Below, piece after piece: positions 15,720 to 25,409 of a DNA stretch of 64,000 nt (position 1 is the stretch's first letter; each line of letters starts with the position of its first letter). The stretch is from Streptomyces sp. V4I2 (GTDB taxonomy: Bacteria; Actinomycetota; Actinomycetes; Streptomycetales; Streptomycetaceae), in assembly GCF_030817655.1 (NCBI RefSeq), contig NZ_JAUSZM010000003.1, forward strand, positions 10,540,001-10,604,000. Direction: 5' to 3'. Made by a program: the position numbers and the translations under genes. The notes beneath the pieces were generated by a model. It saw only the letters and a list, made by a program, of their open reading frames with translations. It was not told where the DNA came from and ran no database searches.

Positions 15720-16073
15720 CTACGCGTTCCAGAACTCGTCGGTCGCACTGCCGACCTCGAAGTGCCACCAGCCGTCGTCCCGGCCGCGGACCAACAGCTC
15801 CTTGAGGGCGGCGAAGTGGGTGTCGCTCGGCACGTCGAAGGCCACCATCGGGAACGGGTGCGGCTCCTTTGGAGGGACTCCCTGGACCGGGCGCCGGAAG
15901 GTCTGGCTGTTGATCGCGGAACCGTCTTCCAAGCTCTCGGCTACAGCACCCAGGTGGCGTTCCTCCACGCAGACAAGGCAGCTGAACCTTGGGCACGCTA
16001 CGCAGGCCGTGCCATCAAGGCTCCATGATTCACCGGTTCGTATCCCACGTATGCACCAGGTCCATGCGGTCAA
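15720..16073 (-). CDS. Hypothetical protein, possibly truncated
   Basis: Leftward frame of 117 codons. The part FPMVAFDVPSDTHFAALKEL, RGRDDGWWHFEVGSATDEFW looks protein-like (alternating strand/helix pattern, acidic end) while the first about 40 codons do not. No strong ribosome site. It might be a remnant of a DUF4265-like protein, but this is not secure. Confidence 0.3.
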   Translation of the reverse strand: MTAWTWCIRGIRTGESWSLDGTACVACPRFSCLVCVEERHLGAVAESLEDGSAINSQTFRRPVQGVPPKEPHPFPMVAFDVPSDTHFAALKELLVRGRDDGWWHFEVGSATDEFWNA

Positions 16074-17260
16074 CGAACCGTCAGTCCGACATCACCCGAC
16101 AGTCCTTCGACGGTGTCGACCGCCGCGACGACGAGTACGACGGCAGTGGTAAGCCCGAAGAGGACCAGAGGCGAGAACCACTGCTGCGTCGCGGCAAATA
16201 GGGCAAGGACTGCGAGCGCGCCCACGCGCGGCCGGGACACGCTGCCGAAGAGCGCCCGCTTGAAGAACAGGTCGCCGGCGAGGAAGAGCGCCGGTCCTAC
16301 GACAATCGTGAGGACGGCCGGCGCCGACAGCTGCTCGGTGGAGTGGGCGATCACGACGTCGTCCGCCACCGCGACCGCGATGATGCCCGCCACCATCGGG
16401 ATGTGAAGGAAGTTGTATGCCGAGCGGCCGAGCCGTGCGGGATCGTCGGAGCGGGAAATGACCTGCGCTCCGGAGCGAGCAGCGCGGTCGAAGTAGATCC
16501 ACCACAGCGCCACGCACTCCAGGAACGCCAGGACGAGCGCGGCAAGCGCGGTACCAGTCGGCTCGCGCCCAGCGAAGGCGACCCCGATGGCGATGACCGT
16601 CTCTCCGAGCGCGATCATCACGAAGAGATGGCAGCGCTGAGCCATGTGCGAGCCGGTGATCGCCTGGTCGACGGGGGCCGTCTTGCCGAGCCTCGGGACC
16701 CAAAAGCCCGAGATCGGCGCCAGGTTGTCCACTGTGACCGCAGCCATCCAGAACAGCTCACGGTCCCTGCCCTCGGCGAAGCCGCCGGCTACCCACAGCA
16801 CGCCGGAAGCGGCGAGCCAGATCGTGACTTTGAGAAAGATTACGCCGAGACTGGGATGCCGGCGCACCAGGCAGAGGATCGCGACTGTCCGTCCCACCTG
16901 CATGACGACGTACCCACCCGCGAACCACAGCCCGCGGGAGTCGAACGCCGCTGGAATGCTCGCTGAGACGACGAGCGCAGCCAGCATAGTGCCGAGCAGC
17001 ACGACGCGGACCGGCATTGACTCCGGATCAAGCCAGTTCGTCATCCAGGTGACGTACATCCAGGCCTGCCACATCGCGACGAGTAGCAGGCCAACCCGGA
17101 ACGCGCCGTGCCAGGAGAGGTCGTCGAGCAGCAACTGGGAGAACTGGGTGATAGCGAAGACATAGACCAGGTCGAAGAACAGCTCGACGAACGTGACGGG
17201 AGTCGCGGCCTCCGCACGCGCCCGAAGGTATGGCCAGCTCTCAGACACGGCGACACTCAT
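16070..17260 (-). CDS. Low-temperature requirement A (LtrA) family membrane protein
   Basis: 396 residues with about ten to twelve membrane segments. The opening TPVTFVELFFDLVYVFAITQ is the hallmark of LtrA proteins (conserved ELFFDLVYVFA); MALGETV-like text (FVMIALGETVIAIGVAFAG) and the ALWWIYFD segment follow as in the family. First described in Listeria for growth in the cold; biochemical role unknown. It follows the SDR at 17273-18022 by 12 bases and is likely co-transcribed. Confidence 0.9.
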   Translation of the reverse strand: MSVAVSESWPYLRARAEAATPVTFVELFFDLVYVFAITQFSQLLLDDLSWHGAFRVGLLLVAMWQAWMYVTWMTNWLDPESMPVRVVLLGTMLAALVVSASIPAAFDSRGLWFAGGYVVMQVGRTVAILCLVRRHPSLGVIFLKVTIWLAASGVLWVAGGFAEGRDRELFWMAAVTVDNLAPISGFWVPRLGKTAPVDQAITGSHMAQRCHLFVMIALGETVIAIGVAFAGREPTGTALAALVLAFLECVALWWIYFDRAARSGAQVISRSDDPARLGRSAYNFLHIPMVAGIIAVAVADDVVIAHSTEQLSAPAVLTIVVGPALFLAGDLFFKRALFGSVSRPRVGALAVLALFAATQQWFSPLVLFGLTTAVVLVVAAVDTVEGLSGDVGLTVR

Positions 17261-17272
17261 TGCCCGGAGGCT

Positions 17273-18022
17273 TCATGCCGGAGCGCCACCACTGACGAGC
17301 AGGCGTTGGCCGCTGATGAAGCCGGCCAATTCCCCGGCCAGGAACTCGGCCACGTCGGCGGCGTCATCGACGGTTCCCATTCGCCGGATTGGGCGCTGCG
17401 AGCGGACGAACTCCTGCATGGCCTCGCTGACCGAGTCGGCGTAGAGACCTGCACCGTCCGTCGCCGTAGGCAGCAGCGTGTTGACGGTCACGCCGCGGTT
17501 GCCGATTTCCTTCGAAAGGACCTGGACCAGGAACTCGCCCGGAGCCTTGCTTCCTCCGTAGAGACCGTGGCCCGGTGTCGGGAATGTGGAGTTGCTGGTC
17601 CCGACGTAGATGATTCGGCCATTGTCGGCAACGTGCTTGGCCGCGAGCTGCAGCGTGAAGAAGGTGCCCTTGGCATTGATGGCGAAGACGCGGTCGAAGT
17701 CCGCCTCGGTGACGTCGAGGACGGGTTGGCCGACGACCTCGACTCCGGCATTTGCCACGACGATGTCGAGCCGCCCGAACGTCTCGAGCGCCCTCGAGAA
17801 CATTTCCTCCTGCTCTCGGAGGCGTGATACGTCCGCACGAAGCGGTAGGGCACGCCCGCCCATCGCCTCGATGGCCTTGGCAGTCTCGGCGGCGGCCGCT
17901 TGGTTGGTCGCGTAGTTGATCACCACGCTGGCGCCGAGGTGCGCATAGCGCTGCGCGATCGCTCGTCCGATACCCCGACCGGACCCGGTGACCAGCGCCA
18001 CCTTGTTGTGCAAGTCTGTCAT
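17273..18022 (-). CDS. SDR-family oxidoreductase
   Basis: 249 residues: TGSGRGIG (about 12-19), RADVS at about 63, NAGVEVVG (about 90-97), catalytic Ser in GTSNS and YGGSK. The C-terminal VSGGAPA is a typical SDR end. Reductase or dehydrogenase of the FabG-like group; substrate unknown. It precedes LtrA on the same strand, with an IS5-type remnant immediately upstream. Confidence 0.92.
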   Translation of the reverse strand: MTDLHNKVALVTGSGRGIGRAIAQRYAHLGASVVINYATNQAAAAETAKAIEAMGGRALPLRADVSRLREQEEMFSRALETFGRLDIVVANAGVEVVGQPVLDVTEADFDRVFAINAKGTFFTLQLAAKHVADNGRIIYVGTSNSTFPTPGHGLYGGSKAPGEFLVQVLSKEIGNRGVTVNTLLPTATDGAGLYADSVSEAMQEFVRSQRPIRRMGTVDDAADVAEFLAGELAGFISGQRLLVSGGAPA

Positions 18023-18145
18023 AGCACGCTCCTTGGTTTCAGTGGGCGGTTCGTGAGCCTTTGAGTTGATCTGCCGTCGCCTGATGGTTGTGGCGACGGG
18101 GCGGAATCTGCCGGTCCGCGCTTGTTGATCTGGTGATGTGACCGG

Positions 18146-18362
18146 GTGAGTGAACGCAAGCCGTGCCCGAGTGACTTATCGGACGAGCAGTGGGCGTTGA
18201 TCGAGCCGGTGATCACCGCGTGGAAGGACCGGCACCGCTCGGTCAGCGGTCACCAGGGCGCCTACGACATGCGGAAGATCGTGAACGCGATCCTCTACCA
18301 GGGCCGGACCGGCTGCCAGTGGGCCTATCTCCCGCACGACCTGCCGCAGAAGAGCGCGACCT
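18146..18362 (+). pseudogene. IS5-family transposase, N-terminal fragment
   Basis: From the GTG at 18146: ERKPCPSDLSDEQWALIEPV, YDMRKIVNAILYQGRTGCQW, YLPHDLPQKS, the standard start of IS5 (IS427-like) transposases. Homology stops at about 18362; the catalytic domain is missing. The tail of another unidentified gene may follow (frame ending at about 18409). About 95 bases of probable IS left end precede it. Confidence 0.75.
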
Positions 18363-18489
18363 TCAACTCGGCATCCTCACCGAGGCCGACACCGGCAATT
18401 TCGCCAGGAAGCCATAGCCGACGCAACCTCCACCAGCAGCCTTGCCCCAACCTCAGCCAGAAACGGACATCACCTCACGAACCGCTCTC

Positions 18490-19272
18490 TCAGAGATGTA
18501 CGCCGCCGGCAACTTCGATCCTTTGACCGGTCACCCAGCGGTTCGCGTCGTCCAGCAGCGCGACGATGGCGCCGCTGATGTCCTCGGCCACGCCATGCCG
18601 CCCGAGGGCCGTCATCGACGCGACCACCTGCTGGACCGCCGGGTTGTCGCGCAGGAGGCCGCCGCTGAAGTCCGTCGCTGTAGCGCCCGGCGCGATCGTG
18701 TTGACGCGAATCCCGCGCCCGCCCAATTCCTGCGCCAGGTAGCGAGTGAGGACCTCGACCGCTCCCTTGGTAGCCGAGTAAAGCACTCGCTCGGGCACGT
18801 AGAAGCGGGTCATTCCGCTCGAGATGTTGACGACGGAGCCGTTGTCGGCGATCAATGGCGCGACCTTCTGGGTCAGGAAGAACAAACCCTTGAACTGCAC
18901 GCCGACGAGCGCGTCGAAGTCCTCCTCCGTCGCTGTGGTCAGCGAGCCCGCCCGCTGGCTGCCGGCGTTGTTGACCAGATAGTCGAAGGTGTCGCGCCCC
19001 CAGGTCTCCTGCAGAGTCGCCGCCACCGCGTCAGCGAAGGCCTCGAAGGTCCGGGCGTCGCCTAGCTCGAGGGCCAGCGGAACCGCCCGACGGCCGAGGT
19101 CAGCGACTTCCTTAACCGTCGTTTCCGCCTCGTCACGGTTGTCCCTGTAGGTAATGATGACGTCTCCACCGGCCCTGGCCAGGTCGAGCGCCGTCGCCTT
19201 CCCGATACCCCTGCTGCCTCCGGTGATCAGGCCGATGCGCGGCTGATCGCTTGCCTCTTGACTGTTGCTCAT
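18490..19272 (-). CDS. SDR-family oxidoreductase
   Basis: 260 residues: TGGSRGIG (about 18-25), NNAGSQRAG (about 103), Ser in NISSGM, YSATK, and the closing VTGQRIEVAGG. The start MSNSQEASDQP is chosen for GGAGG with correct spacing; it also overlaps the stop of a 32-codon reading frame upstream. FabG-like reductase of unknown substrate. It lies between an IS5 remnant and a decayed transposase element. Confidence 0.92.
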   Translation of the reverse strand: MSNSQEASDQPRIGLITGGSRGIGKATALDLARAGGDVIITYRDNRDEAETTVKEVADLGRRAVPLALELGDARTFEAFADAVAATLQETWGRDTFDYLVNNAGSQRAGSLTTATEEDFDALVGVQFKGLFFLTQKVAPLIADNGSVVNISSGMTRFYVPERVLYSATKGAVEVLTRYLAQELGGRGIRVNTIAPGATATDFSGGLLRDNPAVQQVVASMTALGRHGVAEDISGAIVALLDDANRWVTGQRIEVAGGVHL

Positions 19273-19367
19273 CGTTGTTCCTCCAGGATGATCGCGAACC
19301 CAGCAACGCGACCACGGCGCTGCTCCCTGTGATGACCACATACTTCATCGGGTATCTGATGACTCAT
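19269..19367 (-). CDS. Short upstream ORF coupled to the SDR gene
   Basis: A 32-codon frame (MSHQIPDEVCGHHREQ...ILEEQR) begins 8 or so nt after GGAGG and ends with a stop overlapping the SDR start (ATGA). The well-placed ribosome site and the overlap suggest translational coupling, as a leader peptide or the stub of a lost gene. The composition gives no function. Confidence 0.3.
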   Translation of the reverse strand: MSHQIPDEVCGHHREQRRGRVAGFAIILEEQR

Positions 19368-19506
19368 CGTTCCTCCTCGCTCGGCGGTGTCTATCCCGAG
19401 TCTCGACGCTCAACCCGATGCCGACATCAGTCATCTGACCCGTTCGCTATGCCTTTAGCAGGTCAGGAGTATCGACAGGTATCGGAGCGGGAGACGGAGG
19501 CGCTCC

Positions 19507-20682
19507 CTTAGCTTGATCATTAACCTTGCTGCTGTTTCAGGCGGACGTGTTCGGTGAGGGTTTCGATTCGTTTCACGGTTTTCCCGGGCTCGTGACGTGG
19601 GGCTGGCCTGCGGTTCTTCGAGCCGGGTGGGCGTCCGGGTCCGGGCTTGGAGACCGCAGTGGTCGAGCCAGGGGCCACGGGCCTGCAAGCGGGGGTGCAT
19701 CCGGTCCCAGGCGAAGGCTTCGGCCGTGCCGTAGCGGGTGGTGTCGCACGTCGTGGCCTGGTCGGGGGTGTGCCAGGACTCCGGCTTGGAGAAGGTGAGG
19801 ACGCCGCCGTGCTTGCGGGGCTGTCCGCCACGTGGGGTTGAACGGCGTGGGCCGGCGTCCCGGAGCATGACGCGGTCCGAGCGGAGCCGGCCGACCAGCT
19901 CTACGGGCAGGTCGGCCAGGACGTAGGCGAGGCGGGTGACGTCGTAGCCGGTGTCCATCACGACGAGGATGTCCGCGTCGCCCGGCCGCCACTGCCCGGC
20001 GTGCACCAGCCGGGTGACCACATCCCGCAGCTGGGTGGCGGTCACCGCGGTGGCGTCGTCGGCCGGCCCGAGCCGGATCGCGTCCAGCACGGCCGTCCAG
20101 GACGTGCGTCCCGTCTCCAGCGCGGCGACGAAGGAGTAGGGCCAGCCGGGGATGAACTGATCCGCGCTGCGGCCTCGTCCGTAGACGTGGCAGAACAGCA
20201 GCTCCGGGCTGGTGGGGGCGTCGGGTCGCAGCCAGTTGCTCACGTCCACCGCGAGCACGATCCGCCCGTCGGCGGCACGCGGCAGTGGCGTGGAGGCCAG
20301 CAGCCTGCGCAGGCGGCGCGGCTCCAGCCAGCCGTGATTGACCGCGTCGTACATCGCCCCGTGCCCGCGCCGGTGCTCGGCCGTGAGCGTCAACTCGACC
20401 AGCGACGTCACCGGGCCGTCCGAGCACAGCACCGCGTCGGTGAGCTCGAAGAGCGCATCCGCCCGGGTGTAGAGGCAGTCGTAGAACTGGACACGAAAGT
20501 GGGACAGGACGCCCAACGCGGCGTCAGCGGTCTGTTCAGCGGCGAGACTTTTCACCAGCGGCCGTTCCTTCACGCGACGTTGCTCGACACCTCGAAGCGT
20601 GAAGAACGGCCGCCCTGCTGTCCCGGGAATGAACCAAGATCAGCGGGTCAGGTGAACGGCCGAGGTTAAACACCAAGCTTAG
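19507..20682. mobile_element. Decayed IS element with recognisable termini
   Basis: Imperfect inverted ends: CTTAGCTTGATCATTAACC near 19507 and, read inward from 20682, CTAAGCTTGGTGTTTAACC. The single gene inside is internally deleted (see 19520-20573), so the element could only move if a full copy supplied transposase. Confidence 0.6.
19520..20573 (-). pseudogene. Transposase (NF041680-type), internally deleted and frameshifted
   Basis: The N-terminal part is well kept: LSHFRVQFYDCLYTRADALF, HVYGRGRSADQFIPGWPYSF, VVMDTGYDVTRLAYVLADLP. After HPRLQARGPWLDH the expected second half of the catalytic core is missing. The natural C-terminus (PGPGRPPGSKNRRPAPRHEP ... LTEHVRLKQQQ) is found in another frame and ends at 19520. 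Deletion plus shift make it nonfunctional. The undisturbed frame instead runs to 19455 through unrelated sequence. Confidence 0.75.
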
Positions 20683-20712
20683 TCCGAGCCGCGGTCCTGT
20701 TGGTCGGTGGCC

Positions 20713-23472
20713 TTACGTGTCCGTTGGTTCGGCAAGCGCGTCCCGCAACGCTGCACGGCTGGTGACGCCGAGCTTGGGAAAGGCTTTGTAAAGGTGTCCA
20801 CTGACCGTGCGCGGCGAGAGGAACAGTCGACTGCCGATCTCCTTGTTGCTGAGGCCGGCCGCTGCCATCTCAACGATGGCCAGCTCTTGAGGCGTGAGGA
20901 GAAGCGCCGCTGGCACCGCTCGCGTTGGGCGAAACTGTGGGTCCCCAGCGGCACGAAGCTCCTCGCTGACCCGTTCCGTCCAGGGCAATGCTCCGAGCCG
21001 ATCAAAGGTCTGGAGCGCCGCGTGAAGGACCTCCTTGGCGCGCGTCGTATCGAGTACCCGGCGGAGACGCTCGCCGTAAGCCAGTTGGATGCGGGCCAGA
21101 TCGAACGGCCAGCTTCCAGCGTTTGGTGTCTGCAACGCAGCCTCGAAGGCAGCTCGCCAGTGTTCACCGTCATTCACCATCGCCGTCGCTCCTGCCGTAT
21201 GCAGAGCCAGGCGATCCGATATGAGTGGAAGATTCGCTGCGGTCATCGCGCTCGCGTGCCTGCGTGCGTCAGCGTCGCGCCCCGTCCTGAGCGCGGCCTC
21301 GACAACGTCGAAGGCGACCCAGAGGGCCTGAGGAACGAAGGGTGCGAACTCTCCAGGCGGACTGAGCTGGCAGGCCACCTGGTACGCCTCTTCCCAGTTG
21401 CCGTCGGCCACGGCCGCCAAGGTGAGTGGCTGGTGGGAGAACCTCTGCGCACCCCAGCTCCGACGGGGAGCGCACGCATTGCCGATCTCGCCGACGAGCT
21501 GCCTGGCACGGCCCGTGTTGCCACGCCCAGCGGCGAGCAGCGCGTGGATATAGGCGAAGTACCAGGCGCCGTTCATGTAGTCGTACTCATCGCAGACGCT
21601 GGCCCCCTCGTCCGCGAGCGTCTGGGCCTCCCGCCAGTTGCCGTGCAGGAACTCGTCAATGCCGAGGTGTGCTAGCGAACGGGCGTACGGTCGGGCTGGT
21701 CCCTCGTTGCGCCCCTCCTGCACGAATCGCCAGGCGCTCGTGCTATACACCTCGACCAGATCCAGGTACATGGCTGCGAGGGTGAGCGACAGGACAACCG
21801 CAGGTTCGAGGATATCGTGACGCTCGCCCAAGGAGATCAGCGTCGGCCGCGCCGCTGCGCCCGTCCGAGCCGGATCACCGATCGCCTGGCTCTCGGCCCG
21901 CAGGGCGGCGGGCACCTCAGGGGTCAACCGCTGCAGGCAGTTGAAGTAGCCCCGCCACAGGTCCGCATCGCCGGCGTACGAGCAAAGCATTAGCCAGCTC
22001 CGGAACGTGTCGATGAGTTCATGGTTCTCGGCGCTCCAGCCGTGGCCACCAGCGGCGACGGCACTCTCAACGAATTTCAGCGCCGTGTGGTAGTCGCCGT
22101 CTCCGTTGACTGAAATCTGTGCGCGAGCGGCCACCGCATACAGCGACCCGGGTCCCCCGCCGAGGCCGATGTGCGAGTCCGCGAGCAGCTGGGACGCCTG
22201 GGAGAACTCGCCGGTGACATCAGAGCCGAGATAGGCCGCCTCAGCAAGCCTGCGCGACTTGTCTTCATCGCGGGGGCTCAGGTAGGCAGCTCGAATTATG
22301 GCCGTGCTGGCGCCGACAGCGTCTCCGCGGGCGAACGACCGTTGGGCGAGCTGCTCGAGAAGTCGTGCCACATGTTCGTCGGGGCCCACTGCGGCGCTGG
22401 AGAGATGCCATGCACGGCGGTCCGGTCGGTCCGCCAGGGCGGCCGCGAGCGCGCGGTGAATCGCTCTCCTCTCCAAGCTCGTCGACGATCCCACGAGAGC
22501 CGAACGCATCAGTGGGTGCCGGAAGTCGACTATGCCGGTCGCATCATCGATCACCAGCGCCCCCACCGCCTCCGCCGGTGCCAGGTCCTCGATCGAGAGA
22601 CCGACAGCAAGCAGCTCCCGCAGGTCCCGGCGACCGTCCAGCGCCAACATCAGCAGCGCGCGACGAGTCTGGGCCGGAAGTGCATCGATGCGGGCGGCGA
22701 AGGACTCCTCCAGCCGCCGCGGTAGGGACAGCGCAGCCGCCGCCGCGTCGGACTCGGCCTCGGGAAGACGAGCCAGCGACGCTCCCCATTCGACCAGCGC
22801 GAGCGGGTACCCAGCAGCCCGGTCCACGATTCGTTGGCGCGTGCGCGGAGCAAGCATCGGAAACTGGCGCAGGAGGAGTTGCTGTGCATCTTCTCGGACG
22901 AGGGGATGCACGCTCAGTGACCTCAGTCCATGACTGTCGAATCGCGCCGCCTCACCCAGGCGGAGGGCGCCGACGAAACCGATGCGGTGCCCCGCGAGCC
23001 GGCGGGCGATGAACGCGAGGACCGATGCAGTGGACGTGTCCAGCCATTGGAGGTCATCCACCACGAGTAACACGGGTCCCTGTCGAGCGGCGAGTACGAG
23101 GAGGGCGAGTGCGGCTGTGCAGACGGCGACCGGGTCCGTCGTCCCTGCCCCCGCCCCGAGGTCGAGCGCGGACCTGAGCGCGGCCGCGGATGACGCGTCG
23201 AGGGCCTCCACCTCCGTGAGGATCGGGCGAAGAAGCTGATGCAGCACACCGAAGCTCAGATCCGCCTCGAACTGGACGCCAGATGCCGAAAGAACCCGGG
23301 CACCGCGGTCCGTCGCGACCTCCGAGCACAGCGTCAGGAGTCGCGTCTTCCCGACACCGGCATCCCCATGGAGAACGCAAGTACCACCCTTGGTCAGGGC
23401 CTCGTCGACGAACGCGTGGAGGTCATCGATGTCCGGCTCCCGGCCGAACAAGGGTTGCGCATGTTCCGACAC
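20713..23472 (-). CDS. LAL-type LuxR transcriptional regulator (ATPase + HTH)
   Basis: 919 residues. N-terminal AAA-type ATPase: FGREPDIDDL, Walker A GDAGVGKT (36-43), Walker B VLLVVDDLQWLD; then a large helical repeat region; C-terminal LuxR HTH LTPQELAIVEMAAAGLSNKE, RLFLSPRTVSGHLYKAFPKL. LAL regulators activate catabolic or antibiotic genes on binding a sugar or other ligand. Start GTG 23472 is preferred (GAGG 7-8 nt upstream, protein begins just before the FGRE motif); ATG 23565 is an alternative. Neighbours give no clear target; the SDR at 18490 is beyond an IS. Confidence 0.88.
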   Translation of the reverse strand: MSEHAQPLFGREPDIDDLHAFVDEALTKGGTCVLHGDAGVGKTRLLTLCSEVATDRGARVLSASGVQFEADLSFGVLHQLLRPILTEVEALDASSAAALRSALDLGAGAGTTDPVAVCTAALALLVLAARQGPVLLVVDDLQWLDTSTASVLAFIARRLAGHRIGFVGALRLGEAARFDSHGLRSLSVHPLVREDAQQLLLRQFPMLAPRTRQRIVDRAAGYPLALVEWGASLARLPEAESDAAAAALSLPRRLEESFAARIDALPAQTRRALLMLALDGRRDLRELLAVGLSIEDLAPAEAVGALVIDDATGIVDFRHPLMRSALVGSSTSLERRAIHRALAAALADRPDRRAWHLSSAAVGPDEHVARLLEQLAQRSFARGDAVGASTAIIRAAYLSPRDEDKSRRLAEAAYLGSDVTGEFSQASQLLADSHIGLGGGPGSLYAVAARAQISVNGDGDYHTALKFVESAVAAGGHGWSAENHELIDTFRSWLMLCSYAGDADLWRGYFNCLQRLTPEVPAALRAESQAIGDPARTGAAARPTLISLGERHDILEPAVVLSLTLAAMYLDLVEVYSTSAWRFVQEGRNEGPARPYARSLAHLGIDEFLHGNWREAQTLADEGASVCDEYDYMNGAWYFAYIHALLAAGRGNTGRARQLVGEIGNACAPRRSWGAQRFSHQPLTLAAVADGNWEEAYQVACQLSPPGEFAPFVPQALWVAFDVVEAALRTGRDADARRHASAMTAANLPLISDRLALHTAGATAMVNDGEHWRAAFEAALQTPNAGSWPFDLARIQLAYGERLRRVLDTTRAKEVLHAALQTFDRLGALPWTERVSEELRAAGDPQFRPTRAVPAALLLTPQELAIVEMAAAGLSNKEIGSRLFLSPRTVSGHLYKAFPKLGVTSRAALRDALAEPTDT

Positions 23473-23659
23473 GATCGCCACCTCGCAATCTCGCGGCTCG
23501 TGACTCCGATGCGGTGCGCGGCTTCCCGGTCGACACCTCCGGCGAGCGGCCGGCTCATCCAGCATCTTACCGCTCAGCCGAGCAGCGGCCCGGGAACATG
23601 GCCAGGCAGCCGGGGCGCGCGAGATCGAGTTCGCCCCGGCTCTGGGGGACGACCTGAAG

Positions 23660-24541
23660 GTGGAGACGGGCACCGGCTACCTCCAGCCGGGCGGCCTGGT
23701 CGTGCACACCGGCTGGTCCCGCCCGCTGGACGGCGCACCGAACGAGCGGAGCCAGCACCCCGCCTACGAAGGCAGCAGCGTCCAGTGCTGGAACATCTCC
23801 ACGCCCGACGGGCACCGCGCGAGCCGCTTCCCGTACCTGACCCGCCCGGACGCGGCCTCGGCTGCGGCGCGCATCGTGGCCAGCCTGCCCGGCGGGCTGT
23901 GGCCTGCCGACGCCGACACGGCGGCGCTGCTGCCGCTCGCCCTGGAGGCCTCCGAAACGCCGGCCATGCTGCCCCTCGCACACAAGGGCAAGCCCGACTG
24001 GGGCTCCGGGCTCGGGGGCGACCTCGCTGACTTCTGGATGCCCGACACCCGGGCCGCGTACGAGCGGTTGATCGAGGCCCACGGGCGGATCCCGAAGAAC
24101 TGCCAGGCGTGCGCCAAGAGGGTGCGTGAGCAGAAGCGCCTCGGCTGGATGCCCCGGACCAGTCACTGGCCCCTGTGGTCGGTGCAGGGCCACCGCGGAC
24201 AGCTTGTCCGTCCGCACTGCTACTGCACCGCCTGCATGCGCATCGACGTGTCCATGGGAACGTTCGGCCCGGGCGTCGACCAGGAGGGCCAGACCGTCCC
24301 GGGCGCCATGGCCATCTACCCCTACAGCGCCGTCCCGGGCGTGGTCGACCCCGACATGGACCGCGGCGAGCGGCCCTTCGCCTGGTTCAGCTACTTCCTC
24401 AGTGAGGGCGGGTGCGTCGTCATCGATGAGCGCCCCACCGTGGGGCTCTGGCCGACAGGCGTGCGGCATGACGACGCTATGTTCTGCGAGACCGGAATCA
24501 CCGGAGAGTTCGGCGTCGACGACGTCACTCTCGGCTCCTAG
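23660..24541 (+). CDS. Unknown protein with two cysteine clusters, possibly 5'-truncated
   Basis: 293 residues from GTG 23660. The frame is open upstream with protein-like text (REIEFAPALGDDLK) into the 5' region of the LuxR gene, so the true N-terminus may be lost. CQACAKR (about 150) and CYCTACMR (about 190) could bind one zinc. The C-terminal third (YPYSAVPGVVDPDMDRGERP, FAWFSYFLSEGGCVVIDERP) is strand-rich. No family recognised. It probably forms an operon with the next two genes. Confidence 0.6.
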   Translation: METGTGYLQPGGLVVHTGWSRPLDGAPNERSQHPAYEGSSVQCWNISTPDGHRASRFPYLTRPDAASAAARIVASLPGGLWPADADTAALLPLALEASETPAMLPLAHKGKPDWGSGLGGDLADFWMPDTRAAYERLIEAHGRIPKNCQACAKRVREQKRLGWMPRTSHWPLWSVQGHRGQLVRPHCYCTACMRIDVSMGTFGPGVDQEGQTVPGAMAIYPYSAVPGVVDPDMDRGERPFAWFSYFLSEGGCVVIDERPTVGLWPTGVRHDDAMFCETGITGEFGVDDVTLGS

Positions 24542-24662
24542 CACGGATCACCGAAGTTCGAGCCAAGACGTGGGCGGACGCCGGATCCCCGGGAGGCGAT
24601 CCGGCGTCATCCGCCCTGCCGCGCAAGTGCTCCGATTCCTTCCCCTTCGCGGAGGCACCCTG

Positions 24663-25409
24663 ATGATCACCCGAACCTCTTCGGTCCTGACACACGCCGG
24701 CATACCGGCCGACCTCGTCCCGGCGGGCAGCAGCGACCCCGCGTCGTACCGCCTGCCCACGTGGTACGACGAGCAGCACGCCCGGGAGAACGCGACCCGC
24801 TACCTGCCCCGCACCGAGGTGGAGGCGACGATCCGCCGCTACCTGGAGGTGAAGCAGACCAGCGAGCTCCTGGGGAACATCCCGGGCGCCGAGCTCAGCA
24901 CCGAGCAGTGGCACTCCCTGTGGGCTGCGGACGGTGAGCTCAACGACCTGTACGCGCGGCTCGACCACGCCTGCGCTCTGATCTACCTGCCGGACGGATA
25001 CCGGCCGTCGTACTTCGACCACCTGGCCGAGGCCTACCAGACGGGCGAGATCGTGCCCGTCCGTACGGTGCCGATGGTCGGGAACCTGCCCGTCGAGCAC
25101 CACGCCTCCCTCGGCGTCTCACGGAAGCCGCTGTCGCGGGTGCCGGAGGGAGCACGCGTCGAGGCCACCGTGTCGATCGCCTCGAACCGGCAGGCCAACG
25201 GGTACGTGCGCCTGCTGCTGCAGGACGAGGCGGGGCAGGCGGCACACGCCCGGATCCGCGACGACCGCTGCGCCGCGGCCGACCAGGTCCTCGGGCGCCT
25301 GCTCCAGGTCGGCGACCGGGTGGTGGTACGCGGCTATGCGGAGCAGGAGCCGGTCCTGCCCACCGGTATCAAGACCATCGACGTCTTCACCGTCCAGGCC
25401 GCGGCATGA
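24663..25409 (+). CDS. Unknown protein with probable C-terminal OB-like fold
   Basis: 248 residues; ATG 24663 with GGAGG 8 nt upstream. The helical N-terminal half includes LPTWYDEQHARENATRYLPR and YLEVKQTSELLGNIPGAELS. The C-terminal about 80 residues (VEATVSIASNRQANGYVRLL, GRLLQVGDRVVVRGYAEQEP) have the strand pattern of an OB fold, suggesting nucleic-acid or ligand binding. No named family. Its stop overlaps the next start (ATGA). Confidence 0.65.
   Translation: MITRTSSVLTHAGIPADLVPAGSSDPASYRLPTWYDEQHARENATRYLPRTEVEATIRRYLEVKQTSELLGNIPGAELSTEQWHSLWAADGELNDLYARLDHACALIYLPDGYRPSYFDHLAEAYQTGEIVPVRTVPMVGNLPVEHHASLGVSRKPLSRVPEGARVEATVSIASNRQANGYVRLLLQDEAGQAAHARIRDDRCAAADQVLGRLLQVGDRVVVRGYAEQEPVLPTGIKTIDVFTVQAAA

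Noticed and set aside
19300..19348. MKYVVITGSS frame upstream of the SDR at 18490 as another SDR start
   Set aside because: Only about ten residues resemble an SDR, there is no ribosome site, and it overlaps the better-supported coupled short ORF.
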